Shown here: positions 17,413 through 26,296 of the stretch, piece after piece
Layout: every line of letters begins with the position of its first letter
Numbering within the stretch: the first letter of the stretch is position 1
Source of the DNA: Rhodonellum psychrophilum GCM71 = DSM 17998
GTDB taxonomy: Bacteria > Bacteroidota > Bacteroidia > Cytophagales > Cyclobacteriaceae
Assembly: GCF_000381545.1 (NCBI RefSeq)
Contig: NZ_KB906696.1
Span: 1-64,000, forward strand
Reading direction: 5' to 3'
Length of the DNA stretch: 64,000 bases
Position numbers and translations under genes: made by a program
Notes under the pieces: generated by a model
What the model saw: the letters and a program-made list of their open reading frames with translations, nothing else
What the model was told of the DNA's origin: nothing
The model's database searches: none

Positions 17413-18860
17413 TTTGTCCTCCAGAAATAAGGGGTGAATAGAATCAGAATTGTGTAAAGTTCAAGTCTTCCCAGGAGCATGATGAAGGATAGAAATACTT
17501 TTGCGGTGGGAGAAAAGAAAGAAAAATTATCGACGGGTCCCACTTTTCCGATTCCAGGCCCCACATTTCCCAAACAAGTGGCTACAGCGCCAAAAGATGT
17601 AAGGATATCATATCCCATTATCGTGAGCACGATAGAACCCATCACAAAGATCATGAGATAAATCAAGAGGAAATTCATAATGTGTGTGATGATTTTCCCT
17701 GTTACCCGATCTCCATTTATTTTTAGTGGAACTACCGCTCTTGGATGAACGATCCTTTTGAATTCCAGCCAACTATTTTTAAAAAAGGCCAAATGCCTGA
17801 CAAATTTAATTCCCCCAGCAGTAGAACCCGCAGATCCACCCATAAACAAAAGCATGAAAAAAATCAATGTGATTCCAATATGGTACCTGGTATAATCTGC
17901 AGACACAAATCCGGTAGTGGTTATCAAAGAAACAACTTGGAACAAGGTATCCCTGAATGCCTTTTCGTATTCCAAACCACTGATAAAGTAGATGGGAATA
18001 GACAACCCAATTCCCAAAAGAATGATGGTGGTCGCATAAGCTTTAAATTCATCAGACCGAAATACCCTGTCAAATTTCCCGGTAAGACTGAAATAGATGA
18101 CCGTAAAGTTAGTACCTGCCAAAAACATAAATAAAATTGCTGTATACTGGATAAATGGGCCATCATAATACGCCATACTGGAATTTTTGGTGGAAAAACC
18201 ACCCGTGGCCATGGTGGTTAAGGCATGGTTCACCGCATCATAAAAATCCATCCCTCCAAGAAAATACAAAAGCCCTGCGGCAAAGGTCAATCCAACATAG
18301 ATATACCAGAGACGTTTTGCTGTTTCCCGGATTCTCGGATGCAATTTGTCGGAGGTTGGCCCCGGGGATTCTGCCACAAATAGTTCAATTCCACCAATTC
18401 CCAAAAGGGGAAAAATAGCGACGGTCAAAACGATGATACCCAAACCACCGATCCACTGCGTCATGCTTCTCCAAAATAAAATACCTTTAGGAATTACTTC
18501 AATATCCGTTAGAATGGAGGCTCCCGTAGTCGTCAATCCCGATACCGTTTCAAAGAGGGCATCTGCAACATTCGGAATGGTACCGCTGATCAAATAAGGC
18601 AGCATCCCAAAAATGGACATCAAGAACCAACTGACCGATACAATCATGTATCCTTCTCGCTTTCGGATATTTTGATCTTGTTTGGAAAAGGAGAAAAATA
18701 GAATCGCCCCTATCAGTCCAGAGACAATGGCGGCAGCTATCAGGGAGATTTCATCCCCGCTTTCATAGTATAATGAAAATCCAACACCAGGAAGCATAAG
18801 AAGCCCAAGAAGCATCAACAATGCACCCATAATCTTTCCAATGGCCTTGAAATGAATCAT
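17409..18860 (-). CDS. trkH: TrkH-family potassium uptake channel subunit
   Basis: 483 residues, inner membrane, with the four pore-loop repeats of the TrkH/KtrB fold. The selectivity-filter regions are visible as LTTTGASIL, TTMATGGFSTKNSS, SLITTTGFVSADY and ATCLGNVGPGIG. It moves K+ driven by membrane potential and is gated by the cytosolic TrkA ring. trkA lies immediately upstream on the same strand, 3 bp apart, so the two form an operon with translational coupling likely. The stop TAG overlaps the end of the convergent histidine kinase gene. Confidence 0.93.
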   Translation of the reverse strand: MIHFKAIGKIMGALLMLLGLLMLPGVGFSLYYESGDEISLIAAAIVSGLIGAILFFSFSKQDQNIRKREGYMIVSVSWFLMSIFGMLPYLISGTIPNVADALFETVSGLTTTGASILTDIEVIPKGILFWRSMTQWIGGLGIIVLTVAIFPLLGIGGIELFVAESPGPTSDKLHPRIRETAKRLWYIYVGLTFAAGLLYFLGGMDFYDAVNHALTTMATGGFSTKNSSMAYYDGPFIQYTAILFMFLAGTNFTVIYFSLTGKFDRVFRSDEFKAYATTIILLGIGLSIPIYFISGLEYEKAFRDTLFQVVSLITTTGFVSADYTRYHIGITLIFFMLLFMGGSAGSTAGGIKFVRHLAFFKNSWLEFKRIVHPRAVVPLKINGDRVTGKIITHIMNFLLIYLMIFVMGSIVLTIMGYDILTSFGAVATCLGNVGPGIGKVGPVDNFSFFSPTAKVFLSFIMLLGRLELYTILILFTPYFWRTN

Positions 18861-18863
18861 CTG

Positions 18864-20207
18864 TTAATGGAAAAGTTTTTCTAGTGGGATTTTGGCCTCA
18901 GGCAAGGCCATCACGATCGCCTTGTCATTGATTTGAAGGATAAAATCTCCATCGGGGATAAACACATCATCGTTCCTGATGACTCCTGCGACGATGGCAG
19001 TTTCCGGAAAATGAAGGTCTTTCAAAGCTTTTTTGGTTACACGATTGTTTTTTGTCACCACAAACTGAATGAATTCAGCATCTACACCATATATCCCGGA
19101 GACTGCTTCCACATTTCCTTTTCTCAGGAACCTGGTGATCTGATTCGCTGCAACTAGCTTTTTATTAATCAAAGAATCCACACCGATGCTATGTGAAATA
19201 TGGATGTATTCTCGGGTATCCACATGGGCAATCGTCTTGTAAACGCCGTGGTTTTTGGCACTCAAACTCGTAATAATATTCGTTTCTGATGATTCTGTCA
19301 AGGAAATAAAAGCATCCATTTGCTCCAGGCCTTCCTCAATCAAAAGTTCAACATTTTTATAGTCTCCATTGATAACCAATGTTTTATCCAGTCTTTCAGA
19401 AAGCCATTTACACCTTTCTTTATCCCTATGGATGAGTGTTACCCTGTATTCTGCTTCCAACTTCAGTGAGGTTGCAAAGGCCATATCGTCCCCACCGATG
19501 ATCATGACATTTTTGATATCTACCCTTTTTTGATCCAGGATGGCGATGATGGATTCTACATTTTTTTTATTGGAAATAAAGAAGACATGGTCGTTGTTTC
19601 TAATGATCGTATTTCCTTTTGGGATGATGGTCAATTGGTCCCTAACGATGGCAATGATTCTGATATCTTCAAAAAGTAAATTGCTCGTTTCGGAGATTTT
19701 TTTGTTCACCAAGGAACTGTATTGATCGAGTGTAATCCCTACTACATTCAGTTTTCCCTGTTCGAATTCAAAAACATCTGAAAAGGAGGAATTCTTGATC
19801 ATTCTATAGATTTCCGCACTGCCGAGCATCGTTGGGGAAATGATATTGTCAATCCCGATGTTTTTGAAATATTTATCGTTTTCCGGACTCAAGTAATCAT
19901 GGGTTCTTACCCTTGCCAAAACCCGGTTGGCGCCAAGCTGTTTGGCAAGTGAGGCCGTTACGATATTGGTTTTTTCGGAAGTGGTCACGGCCATGACCAT
20001 GTGGGCATCTTTGACATTTGCACTTTTGAGGACTTCCAAAGAAGTGGAATCACCCAATATTGTCAACACGTCCAAATGCGCAGATACATTGTCCAATACA
20101 TCTTTATCGGTGTCGATAAGGATGATGTCTTTGTTGTCATAGCTAAGGTGTTCGGCAAGATGGTAACCCATATCTCCCGCACCTGCTATTACGATCTTCA
20201 TGCCCAT
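18864..20207 (-). CDS. trkA: Trk system potassium transporter regulatory protein TrkA
   Basis: 447 residues with duplicated RCK (TrkA-N plus TrkA-C) modules. The first Rossmann motif is VIAGAGDMGYHLAEHL near the N-terminus with the acidic ILIDTD strand. The second starts at about 233 (VMIIGGDDMAFATSLKLE). Two TrkA-C domains lie near 150-220 and 370-445. It binds NAD(H)/ATP and gates TrkH. Two starts 6 bp apart (20207, 20201) are possible; MKIVIAG at 20201 is the commoner family start. First gene of the trkA-trkH operon. Confidence 0.92.
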   Translation of the reverse strand: MGMKIVIAGAGDMGYHLAEHLSYDNKDIILIDTDKDVLDNVSAHLDVLTILGDSTSLEVLKSANVKDAHMVMAVTTSEKTNIVTASLAKQLGANRVLARVRTHDYLSPENDKYFKNIGIDNIISPTMLGSAEIYRMIKNSSFSDVFEFEQGKLNVVGITLDQYSSLVNKKISETSNLLFEDIRIIAIVRDQLTIIPKGNTIIRNNDHVFFISNKKNVESIIAILDQKRVDIKNVMIIGGDDMAFATSLKLEAEYRVTLIHRDKERCKWLSERLDKTLVINGDYKNVELLIEEGLEQMDAFISLTESSETNIITSLSAKNHGVYKTIAHVDTREYIHISHSIGVDSLINKKLVAANQITRFLRKGNVEAVSGIYGVDAEFIQFVVTKNNRVTKKALKDLHFPETAIVAGVIRNDDVFIPDGDFILQINDKAIVMALPEAKIPLEKLFH

Positions 20208-20323
20208 GGATGTGAAATTTTAGAGGTAAATCCGGCCGGCAAATTTAACTACTTTAATGGGCTTTTAGAGATAAAAACTCATTATGTTTTGTTTCAATCC
20301 AAAAAACATACTTGAAAATAATT

Positions 20324-20983
20324 TTACTTGCAAAAAGACTTCAAATATTTTTCACTGGCAGGATTTCCGAATTGAATGGCTTTGTTCCAGTCATCACATG
20401 CTGCAGCTCTTTTGTCTGTTTTGTAGTAACAAAATCCTCTGTTGGTGTAGATATCAGGATTGTCTGGACTGAGTTTTAGAGAATAGGTGTAGTCGGGAAT
20501 GGCTTTCGCATGTTGGTTGGTTTTCAACAAACAATTTGCCCTATTGAAATAATAAGCCCAGACGATAGGAAAGTCCTCACCGTTGATTTTGCTAAAAGCA
20601 ATGGCCTCAGAATACGCCTTGATCGCCTCAGGATACCGATTTTCAGCCTGAAAAACATTCCCGAGATAATAAGCCAATTCATCATCTTCTTCAAAGATTG
20701 ACAAACTTTCCTTTAGGATTCTTATCAAATTGCCTGTTTTGGAAGGGATATTCCTGGTGGCACTGTAATAATTCACATAAGCTGCATGAAAAGATGGATC
20801 CTTCTCCATGACTGTTTCCAATAATTCTGAAGCTTTTTGATAATTTCGATCGGAAATCATTCCTCTTGCAGTCTGTGTGATGACTACAGAATTGTTCCGT
20901 ATATTTTCATCAACATCATAAATCTTTTGGGCAAAAAGAGGATTTGCTAAAAACAAAAATGCAATGATCTGAATGTACTTCAT
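20324..20983 (-). CDS. Secreted TPR protein
   Basis: 219 residues from the ATG at 20983, where MKYIQIIAFLFLANPLFAQ forms a signal peptide. The longer frame to 21028 is rejected because it buries the signal. TPR-like helices run from about 45 to the end, e.g. AYYFNRANCLLKTNQHAKA, PDYTYSLKLSPDNPDIYTN and GFCYYKTDKRAAACDDWNKA. It is probably a periplasmic scaffold for protein interactions. It lies 47 bp after rmuC on the same strand and is likely the last gene of the hydrolase-rmuC-TPR operon. Confidence 0.82.
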   Translation of the reverse strand: MKYIQIIAFLFLANPLFAQKIYDVDENIRNNSVVITQTARGMISDRNYQKASELLETVMEKDPSFHAAYVNYYSATRNIPSKTGNLIRILKESLSIFEEDDELAYYLGNVFQAENRYPEAIKAYSEAIAFSKINGEDFPIVWAYYFNRANCLLKTNQHAKAIPDYTYSLKLSPDNPDIYTNRGFCYYKTDKRAAACDDWNKAIQFGNPASEKYLKSFCK

Positions 20984-21030
20984 AACTTGTTTTTTTTCAA
21001 ACATACACAACCAATATTCAAGGACCATCC

Positions 21031-22281
21031 TTATTCCAAAAACTTTTTACCCTCCTCTTCCGGCAATTCTTCCACCTCTTTTAACTTCCTCTGGATCACC
21101 CGGGTTCTGGTACCGACCAAATTGTCCAGGTCTGTATGTGCTTCGTGGATTTTTTTCTGTGCCCTGCTGATCAGGTCCCCAAACTTGGAGAACTCTGTTT
21201 TTACGGCACCCAAAACCTTCCAAACTTCGCTGCTTCTCTGTTGGATGGCCAGTGTCTTGAAACCCATCTGAAGGCTGTTCAGAATCGCGGCCAAAGTGGT
21301 GGGGCCGGTCATGATGATCTTATAATCCCGCTGTAAAATCTGTGCCAAATCCCCGTCTCGAAGAACTTCTGCATACAAACTCTCCATGGGAAGGAACAAA
21401 ACCGCAAAATCTGTGGTGTAAGGGGGATTGATGTATTTTTGGCTGATCTCTTGTGCGGATTTTTTTATGGCTTTGAAAAGATCGGCGCGAGCGGCATCGA
21501 TCACGATTTTGTCACCCAAATCATACGCATCCAACAAACGGTAATAGGTCTCCTGCGGAAATTTGGCATCCATTGGTAGAAAGACAGGGCCATCTTGGCC
21601 ATTTCCAGGCATCTTGATGACAAATTCCACCCTTTCGGAATTGCCTTTTTTCACTTGGACATTGTACTCAAACTGGTCGGGAGCAAGGATATTTTCCAAA
21701 ATACTCTGCAACTGGTATTCACCCAATACTCCCCTGCTTTTCACGTTGCTGAGTACTCTTTTCAAATCCCCAACTCCAACGGCAAGGTTCTGCATCTCTC
21801 CTAAACCTTTTTGTACCGCCAACAATTGTTTGCTGACCAATTCAAAGGATTGACCCAATCGGACGTCAAGCGTCTTTTGAAGCTTCTCATCGACGGTTTC
21901 CCTCATTTTCTCGAGTCGTTCTTCGGTGGACTGAAGCATTCGCTCCTGTTTCAGGATCAAATCCTGGAATTTCTCTCTTTGGAGATCATTGAATTCCTTG
22001 ACATTTTCTTTAAAAAGTCTTCCAAAATCCCGTAAAACCTCGGTTTGGTCCTTGGTGTTTCCGCGGAGTGTTTCGAAGACCAATCCAAATTGTGCCATCA
22101 ATCCATTGGTGATTTCAGCCCTGTTTGCTTGCATTTGCTGGGCGGTATCCTGACGAAGTTGGGAGAGTTCTCTTTGCAAAAGATCCGGATCGGCCACATT
22201 GCTTCTTGATTTTAGGATAAAATAAACCAATAGGGCGGATTGAAGAAGCAGGATGGAGACAAGGAAAACATCAAGGGACAT
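21031..22281 (-). CDS. rmuC: RmuC-family DNA recombination protein
   Basis: 416 residues. The N-terminal membrane anchor (about 4-22) is followed by a long coiled coil (about 30-165, rich in Gln/Glu/Arg). The RmuC nuclease-like domain (about 180-370) carries GVLGEYQLQSILENILAPDQ, LPMDAKFPQETYYRLLDAYD and FAVLFLPMESLYAEVL, all family hallmarks. RmuC limits inversions between short inverted repeats and is predicted to be a PD-(D/E)XK-type nuclease. It overlaps the upstream hydrolase by 11 bp. Confidence 0.92.
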   Translation of the reverse strand: MSLDVFLVSILLLQSALLVYFILKSRSNVADPDLLQRELSQLRQDTAQQMQANRAEITNGLMAQFGLVFETLRGNTKDQTEVLRDFGRLFKENVKEFNDLQREKFQDLILKQERMLQSTEERLEKMRETVDEKLQKTLDVRLGQSFELVSKQLLAVQKGLGEMQNLAVGVGDLKRVLSNVKSRGVLGEYQLQSILENILAPDQFEYNVQVKKGNSERVEFVIKMPGNGQDGPVFLPMDAKFPQETYYRLLDAYDLGDKIVIDAARADLFKAIKKSAQEISQKYINPPYTTDFAVLFLPMESLYAEVLRDGDLAQILQRDYKIIMTGPTTLAAILNSLQMGFKTLAIQQRSSEVWKVLGAVKTEFSKFGDLISRAQKKIHEAHTDLDNLVGTRTRVIQRKLKEVEELPEEEGKKFLE

Positions 22282-23281
22282 AACTGAGATATTTAGGAGC
22301 GGAAAAATAGTCCATATCCAGTTGAATGCCTAAGAATGACAAATATTCCCTGACAGTCTCCGTCGGAATTTCCTCCATAGGGACGTGACCAGCTCGTTCG
22401 AACACCTTCAATTTTGCGCCCGGAATATCAGCCGCCAATTGCTTTCCCCTTTCCAAAGGGATCCATCGATCTTCCTCTCCCCACATGATCAATACCGGCA
22501 TCTTCAGTCTTTTAAAATCGATCTCATAAGATTTCCTTGTCGTCAGGCGATCGATGGTGGCCTGCCTATTTCCTTCCCTTCTGATCAATTCATAATATCT
22601 GGTCACCGATTCTTCTTTGATTTTGGCTTGGTCAAAGAAAACCTGCTCCATATTCATTCTAAAAATGAATTTCGGTGTACATTTCAAGAGCAGATTTGAA
22701 AAAATGGGATTTTGTGCCAGTTTAGTGATAGAACTGATCAGATTACCCGAAGGTTTCTGGCTTCCTGAATTCCGTTGCTTCGCCGGAAAGGAAGCGTCAA
22801 TCAAATTCAAGCTCAAGATCCGTTCAGGATGATCCGAAGCCATTTTCAAGGCGACTCCCCCTCCCATCGAATTTCCCGCCACATGAAATTCATCCAAATC
22901 AAGTTGGTCGGCTATGCCAAATACAAGAGCGGAATAATCAGAAATGCCATAGCCTTTTCCGGGGTCCGGTCCGGTCAATCCATGTCCGGGAAGATCCATC
23001 GAAATAGTCATAAAATAAGGACTCAATTCTTTTTCCCAAGCCTCCCATGTATGCAAAGAAGAAAAGCTTCCATGAATCAAAAAAATCGGTTCCCCCTCCC
23101 CTTTTATTTTGACATGCACATTCAACCCATTTACTTTCAGGAAGAATGAGTTTTGATCGGCATATTTCTCCACCAAGATTTCCGGGGAAATATCTTTTCG
23201 GTAAGATCCGATCAAGATAAGGATGACCAAAAGAGTTAGAATCAGGAAAATCCTGAATATAATTTTGAGAATTTTTTTCAT
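22271..23281 (-). CDS. Alpha/beta-hydrolase, membrane-anchored
   Basis: 336 residues from the ATG at 23281 (a TTG three codons earlier is also possible). An N-terminal transmembrane helix covers about 5-26. The alpha/beta-hydrolase core has the oxyanion motif LIHGSFSS (68-75), the nucleophile elbow GNSMGGG with S138, MWGEEDRWIP with the acidic residue, and the catalytic His in AGHVPMEEIP. The substrate is unknown; esterase or lipase is likely. It is the first gene of the minus-strand operon with rmuC, which it overlaps by 11 bp. Confidence 0.87.
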   Translation of the reverse strand: MKKILKIIFRIFLILTLLVILILIGSYRKDISPEILVEKYADQNSFFLKVNGLNVHVKIKGEGEPIFLIHGSFSSLHTWEAWEKELSPYFMTISMDLPGHGLTGPDPGKGYGISDYSALVFGIADQLDLDEFHVAGNSMGGGVALKMASDHPERILSLNLIDASFPAKQRNSGSQKPSGNLISSITKLAQNPIFSNLLLKCTPKFIFRMNMEQVFFDQAKIKEESVTRYYELIRREGNRQATIDRLTTRKSYEIDFKRLKMPVLIMWGEEDRWIPLERGKQLAADIPGAKLKVFERAGHVPMEEIPTETVREYLSFLGIQLDMDYFSAPKYLSYVP

Positions 23282-23352
23282 GGAGGACAATCAGATGAAA
23301 CAAGTATAATCAATAATTCTGATTGTTAAAAAGAGGATTTCAGGTATATTCA

Positions 23353-23522
23353 AGCCATGTTATGCATTCCCAATTCCATTTCAACCGGAAATTGCTTAAT
23401 TGGCACACCGTTATTTACGGTTTTTGATTCTCAATATCGGTTATATGCCTTATTCTATCAATAGTTTGACTTTTTTTGCATTTTCAACCTCTGATAGGAA
23501 ACCTAATGCATATTTCGATTTC
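23353..23522 (+). repeat. Dispersed intergenic element, copy 5
   Basis: Left terminus CCATGTTATGCATTCCCAAT. Core AGTTTGACTTTTTTTGCATT then TTCAACCTCTGATAGGAAAC, right terminus CTAATGCATATTTCGATTTC. It lies between the divergent hydrolase and DUF2891 genes, so it may contribute promoter sequence. Confidence 0.75.
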
Positions 23523-23542
23523 AAAGCCTCAAGTTACTTGTT

Positions 23543-24640
23543 ATGATCAAAACACTCCTCCTTTCTCTCCTTTTGGGCAGCATTGCCTTATCCGATTTGC
23601 CCACAGAAAAATCTCAAAAACTAGCTAACCTGGAACCCATCAGATTGACCTTGGCCGAGGCAAACCGTTTGGCTTTGCTCCCACTCCATTGTATGCAGGT
23701 GGAATACCCGAATAAACTCAATCAGACTTTGGAAAACGAAAGCTACCTAAAAGGTCCTATGGAATTGCATCCGGCCTTTTACGGTTGTTTTGACTGGCAT
23801 TCAAGCGTCCATGGGCACTGGATGTTGGTGACCCTCTTGCGACAATTCCCTGATTTGGACAATCGTGAAGAAATAAAGGAAAAGTTAAAGACCAACTTAT
23901 CTGCCCTTAATATTGAAAAAGAAGTATTCTACTTCTCAGGGCCACAGAATGCAAGCTTTGAGCGGACCTATGGTTGGGCCTGGATCCTGAAACTTGCCGA
24001 GGAACTGCACCAATGGGAAGATCCTTTGGCGAGGGAACTGGAAGCAAATCTCCAACCGCTTACGGAGTTGATGGTGGAAAAATATTTGGAGTTTCTTTCC
24101 AAACTGATATATCCCATTCGGGTGGGAGAACATTCCAACATTGCATTTGGGCTTTCCTTGGCTTATGATTATGCCGAAACAGTGGAACACCAACCCTTAA
24201 AGGAACTCATCCGGCGGCGGGCCTTGGATTGGTTTGAAAATGACGAGAACTGTCCCTTGACCTGGGAACCGAGCGGTTTTGATTTCCTTTCCCCTTGTTT
24301 TCAGGAATTGGACATCATGCGGAAGGTTTTGGGTAAGGAGGAATTCAAAATTTGGGCAAATGGATTTTTGCCGCAATTGGCCAAAAATGATTTTTCTCTC
24401 GAGCCGGGTAGAGTGAGTGATAGAACCGATGGGAAATTGGTCCATTTGGATGGGCTGAACTTCAGCAGGGCTTGGGTGATTTACGGTTTGATCCATGCTT
24501 ATCCCGAGGATTATGGACATTTGATGGCTGTTGCAAATGCCCATATTCAATACTCTCTTCCCTCTATTGTAGATGACAATTACGAAGGCACCCATTGGTT
24601 GGGGAGTTTTGCGGTTTATGCATTGTTGCAAGCCCCATGA
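23543..24640 (+). CDS. DUF2891 protein, secreted
   Basis: 365 residues with an N-terminal signal peptide (about 1-18). The DUF2891 signature is strong: ELHPAFYGCFDWHSSVHGHW, then YGWAWILKLAEEL, RVGEHSNIAFGLSL, and WEPSGFDFLSPCFQELDIMR. The fold is an (alpha/alpha) barrel of the glycosidase-like kind. Activity is unknown, and conserved Asp, His and Glu suggest a hydrolase. Its stop overlaps the ATG of the Nramp gene (ATGA at 24637-24640), so the two are translationally coupled. Confidence 0.85.
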   Translation: MIKTLLLSLLLGSIALSDLPTEKSQKLANLEPIRLTLAEANRLALLPLHCMQVEYPNKLNQTLENESYLKGPMELHPAFYGCFDWHSSVHGHWMLVTLLRQFPDLDNREEIKEKLKTNLSALNIEKEVFYFSGPQNASFERTYGWAWILKLAEELHQWEDPLARELEANLQPLTELMVEKYLEFLSKLIYPIRVGEHSNIAFGLSLAYDYAETVEHQPLKELIRRRALDWFENDENCPLTWEPSGFDFLSPCFQELDIMRKVLGKEEFKIWANGFLPQLAKNDFSLEPGRVSDRTDGKLVHLDGLNFSRAWVIYGLIHAYPEDYGHLMAVANAHIQYSLPSIVDDNYEGTHWLGSFAVYALLQAP

Positions 24641-25860
24641 GAGGCAATTGGAGGAATTATATAGGTCCGGGTCCACTGGTTGCAGCTGCTTTTATCGGGC
24701 CGGGGACTGTTACCGTTTGCACGCTTGCCGGTGTGAATTTTGGATTTGACCTGCTGTGGGCTTTGGCGCTCTCCATGGTTGCGACCGTAGTATTGCAGGA
24801 AATGGCTGCTCGGATTGGCCTGGTCACCCAGAAAGGCCTGACTGAAGTCATCGGTGAAACGCTGACCAAAGGCATCGTCCGCTATTTTTCACTGGGTTTG
24901 ATCCTACTTGCCATTGTTCTTGGAAACGCCGCTTACGAAGCCGGTAATATCAGTGGTGGAGCGATGGGAATTGAAATCTTCATCAAAGCACCGGTATTGA
25001 CCATTGGTCAAGCAAGTATAAACATGATCAATTTGTCCATTGGATTGATCGCTCTGGTTTTGCTGATGACCGGGAATTACAAATTGATTGAAAAATATTT
25101 GATTGCTTTGGTCATCCTCATGAGCATCACTTTTTTGGTAACTGCCGTGATGGTCAGACCATCCATGTTGGCTATTTTTCAGGGATTCGTGCCTGGAGTT
25201 GACAGCGGTAACATCCTGACGATAGTCGCCTTGATTGGCACCACGGTGGTTCCATACAACCTGTTCCTTCATTCCTCATTGGTTTCAAAAAAGTGGAAAT
25301 CGGGAAAGGATCTAAAATTTGTACGCGTGGACACCATTGTTGCGGTGGTCTTGGGAGGCCTGGTATCTATGGCCATTGTCATCACCGGTGCAAGCGGAAA
25401 TGCAGATGCAATCAACAATGCCGTGGATTTGGCCCTTGGCTTGGAGCCCTTGTTGGGTGCTGCTGCTAAATATTTTATCGGATTTGGATTGTTTGCCGCT
25501 GGGATCACCTCTGCGATAACCGCCCCATTGGCAGGTGCTTTTGTGGTGGCGGGTTGTTTTGGTTGGTCCACGGATATAAAGAATTGGACCATGCGGGTGA
25601 GTATTTTGGCCATTTTGGGACTGGGTTTGGTTTTTTCCTCTTTTGGAATAAAACCCGTCCAATTGATCACCTTCGCCCAGCTAGCCAACGGGATATTGCT
25701 GCCACTCCTCAGTGCCTATATTTTATGGGTGATCAACAAAGCCTCCGTGATGGGGAAATACAGAAATTCTTTGGGCTTCAATGTCCTAGGTTTGGCGATC
25801 TGGGTGATTACTTTGGTTTTGGGAATCCGCAGCATCATGCGGGTATTGGAGGGTATTTGA
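24637..25860 (+). CDS. Nramp/SLC11-family divalent metal transporter, atypical
   Basis: 407 residues from the ATG inside the ATGA overlap with the DUF2891 gene; the longer frame from 24595 would overlap by 46 bp. About 11 helices in the LeuT fold. The TM1 motif reads GPGTVT (21-26) where canonical Nramps have DPGN. TM6 reads VVPYNLFLHSSLVSKKW where they have MPHN, so the usual Asp/Asn/Met metal ligands are not conserved. The overall Nramp sequence pattern (GNAAYEAGNISGG, FNVLGLAIWVITLVLG) is clear. Substrate uncertain: Mg2+-like or other cation. Confidence 0.85.
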   Translation: MRGNWRNYIGPGPLVAAAFIGPGTVTVCTLAGVNFGFDLLWALALSMVATVVLQEMAARIGLVTQKGLTEVIGETLTKGIVRYFSLGLILLAIVLGNAAYEAGNISGGAMGIEIFIKAPVLTIGQASINMINLSIGLIALVLLMTGNYKLIEKYLIALVILMSITFLVTAVMVRPSMLAIFQGFVPGVDSGNILTIVALIGTTVVPYNLFLHSSLVSKKWKSGKDLKFVRVDTIVAVVLGGLVSMAIVITGASGNADAINNAVDLALGLEPLLGAAAKYFIGFGLFAAGITSAITAPLAGAFVVAGCFGWSTDIKNWTMRVSILAILGLGLVFSSFGIKPVQLITFAQLANGILLPLLSAYILWVINKASVMGKYRNSLGFNVLGLAIWVITLVLGIRSIMRVLEGI

Positions 25861-26049
25861 GAGGACTATCCCTTCAAATGGATTTCCGTCAGATCATTTA
25901 GAAAATCATGAACCCATATTTGTCGGATGCATTTCAAGGAGGGATTTTATTTCATGTCCTTTGAGGAGCAAAACGATTTTCCATCCCCTTGTTTGGAGAC
26001 TTCATCACATATTTTTGCTTGAAAATGGGGCTTCCACTATTCTTGCATA

Positions 26050-26286
26050 ATGATTTCAGGGAAAAAATTGGCGCCGAGAAAAAACCATTGGAAGGTATAT
26101 CTTCTGATCCTATCGGGATTGCTCTACAATCTTCATTTGGCATTTCAAATACATCCCAATCCAGATGTGAAAAAGCCTGGAATGGAAAGCCCTCCGATTT
26201 TCCCTGAGTCATCCTCCTATTTTGGGATCTCTCCCGATTCCCTCCAAAAAAATGAAACACTTACCCAACGCATTCAAAAACTTTAA
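26050..26286 (+). CDS. Small membrane-anchored protein upstream of the LytS kinase (possible)
   Basis: 78 residues. A basic N-terminus (MISGKKLAPRKNHWK) is followed by one hydrophobic helix VYLLILSGLLYNLHLAF and a Pro/Ser-rich tail. It ends 10 bp before the LytS start in the same direction, which suggests a co-transcribed gene. No family was recognised, and the frame could be chance in AT-rich DNA, though composition and position favour a real short gene. Confidence 0.5.
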   Translation: MISGKKLAPRKNHWKVYLLILSGLLYNLHLAFQIHPNPDVKKPGMESPPIFPESSSYFGISPDSLQKNETLTQRIQKL

Positions 26287-26296
26287 GACTTCCAAC

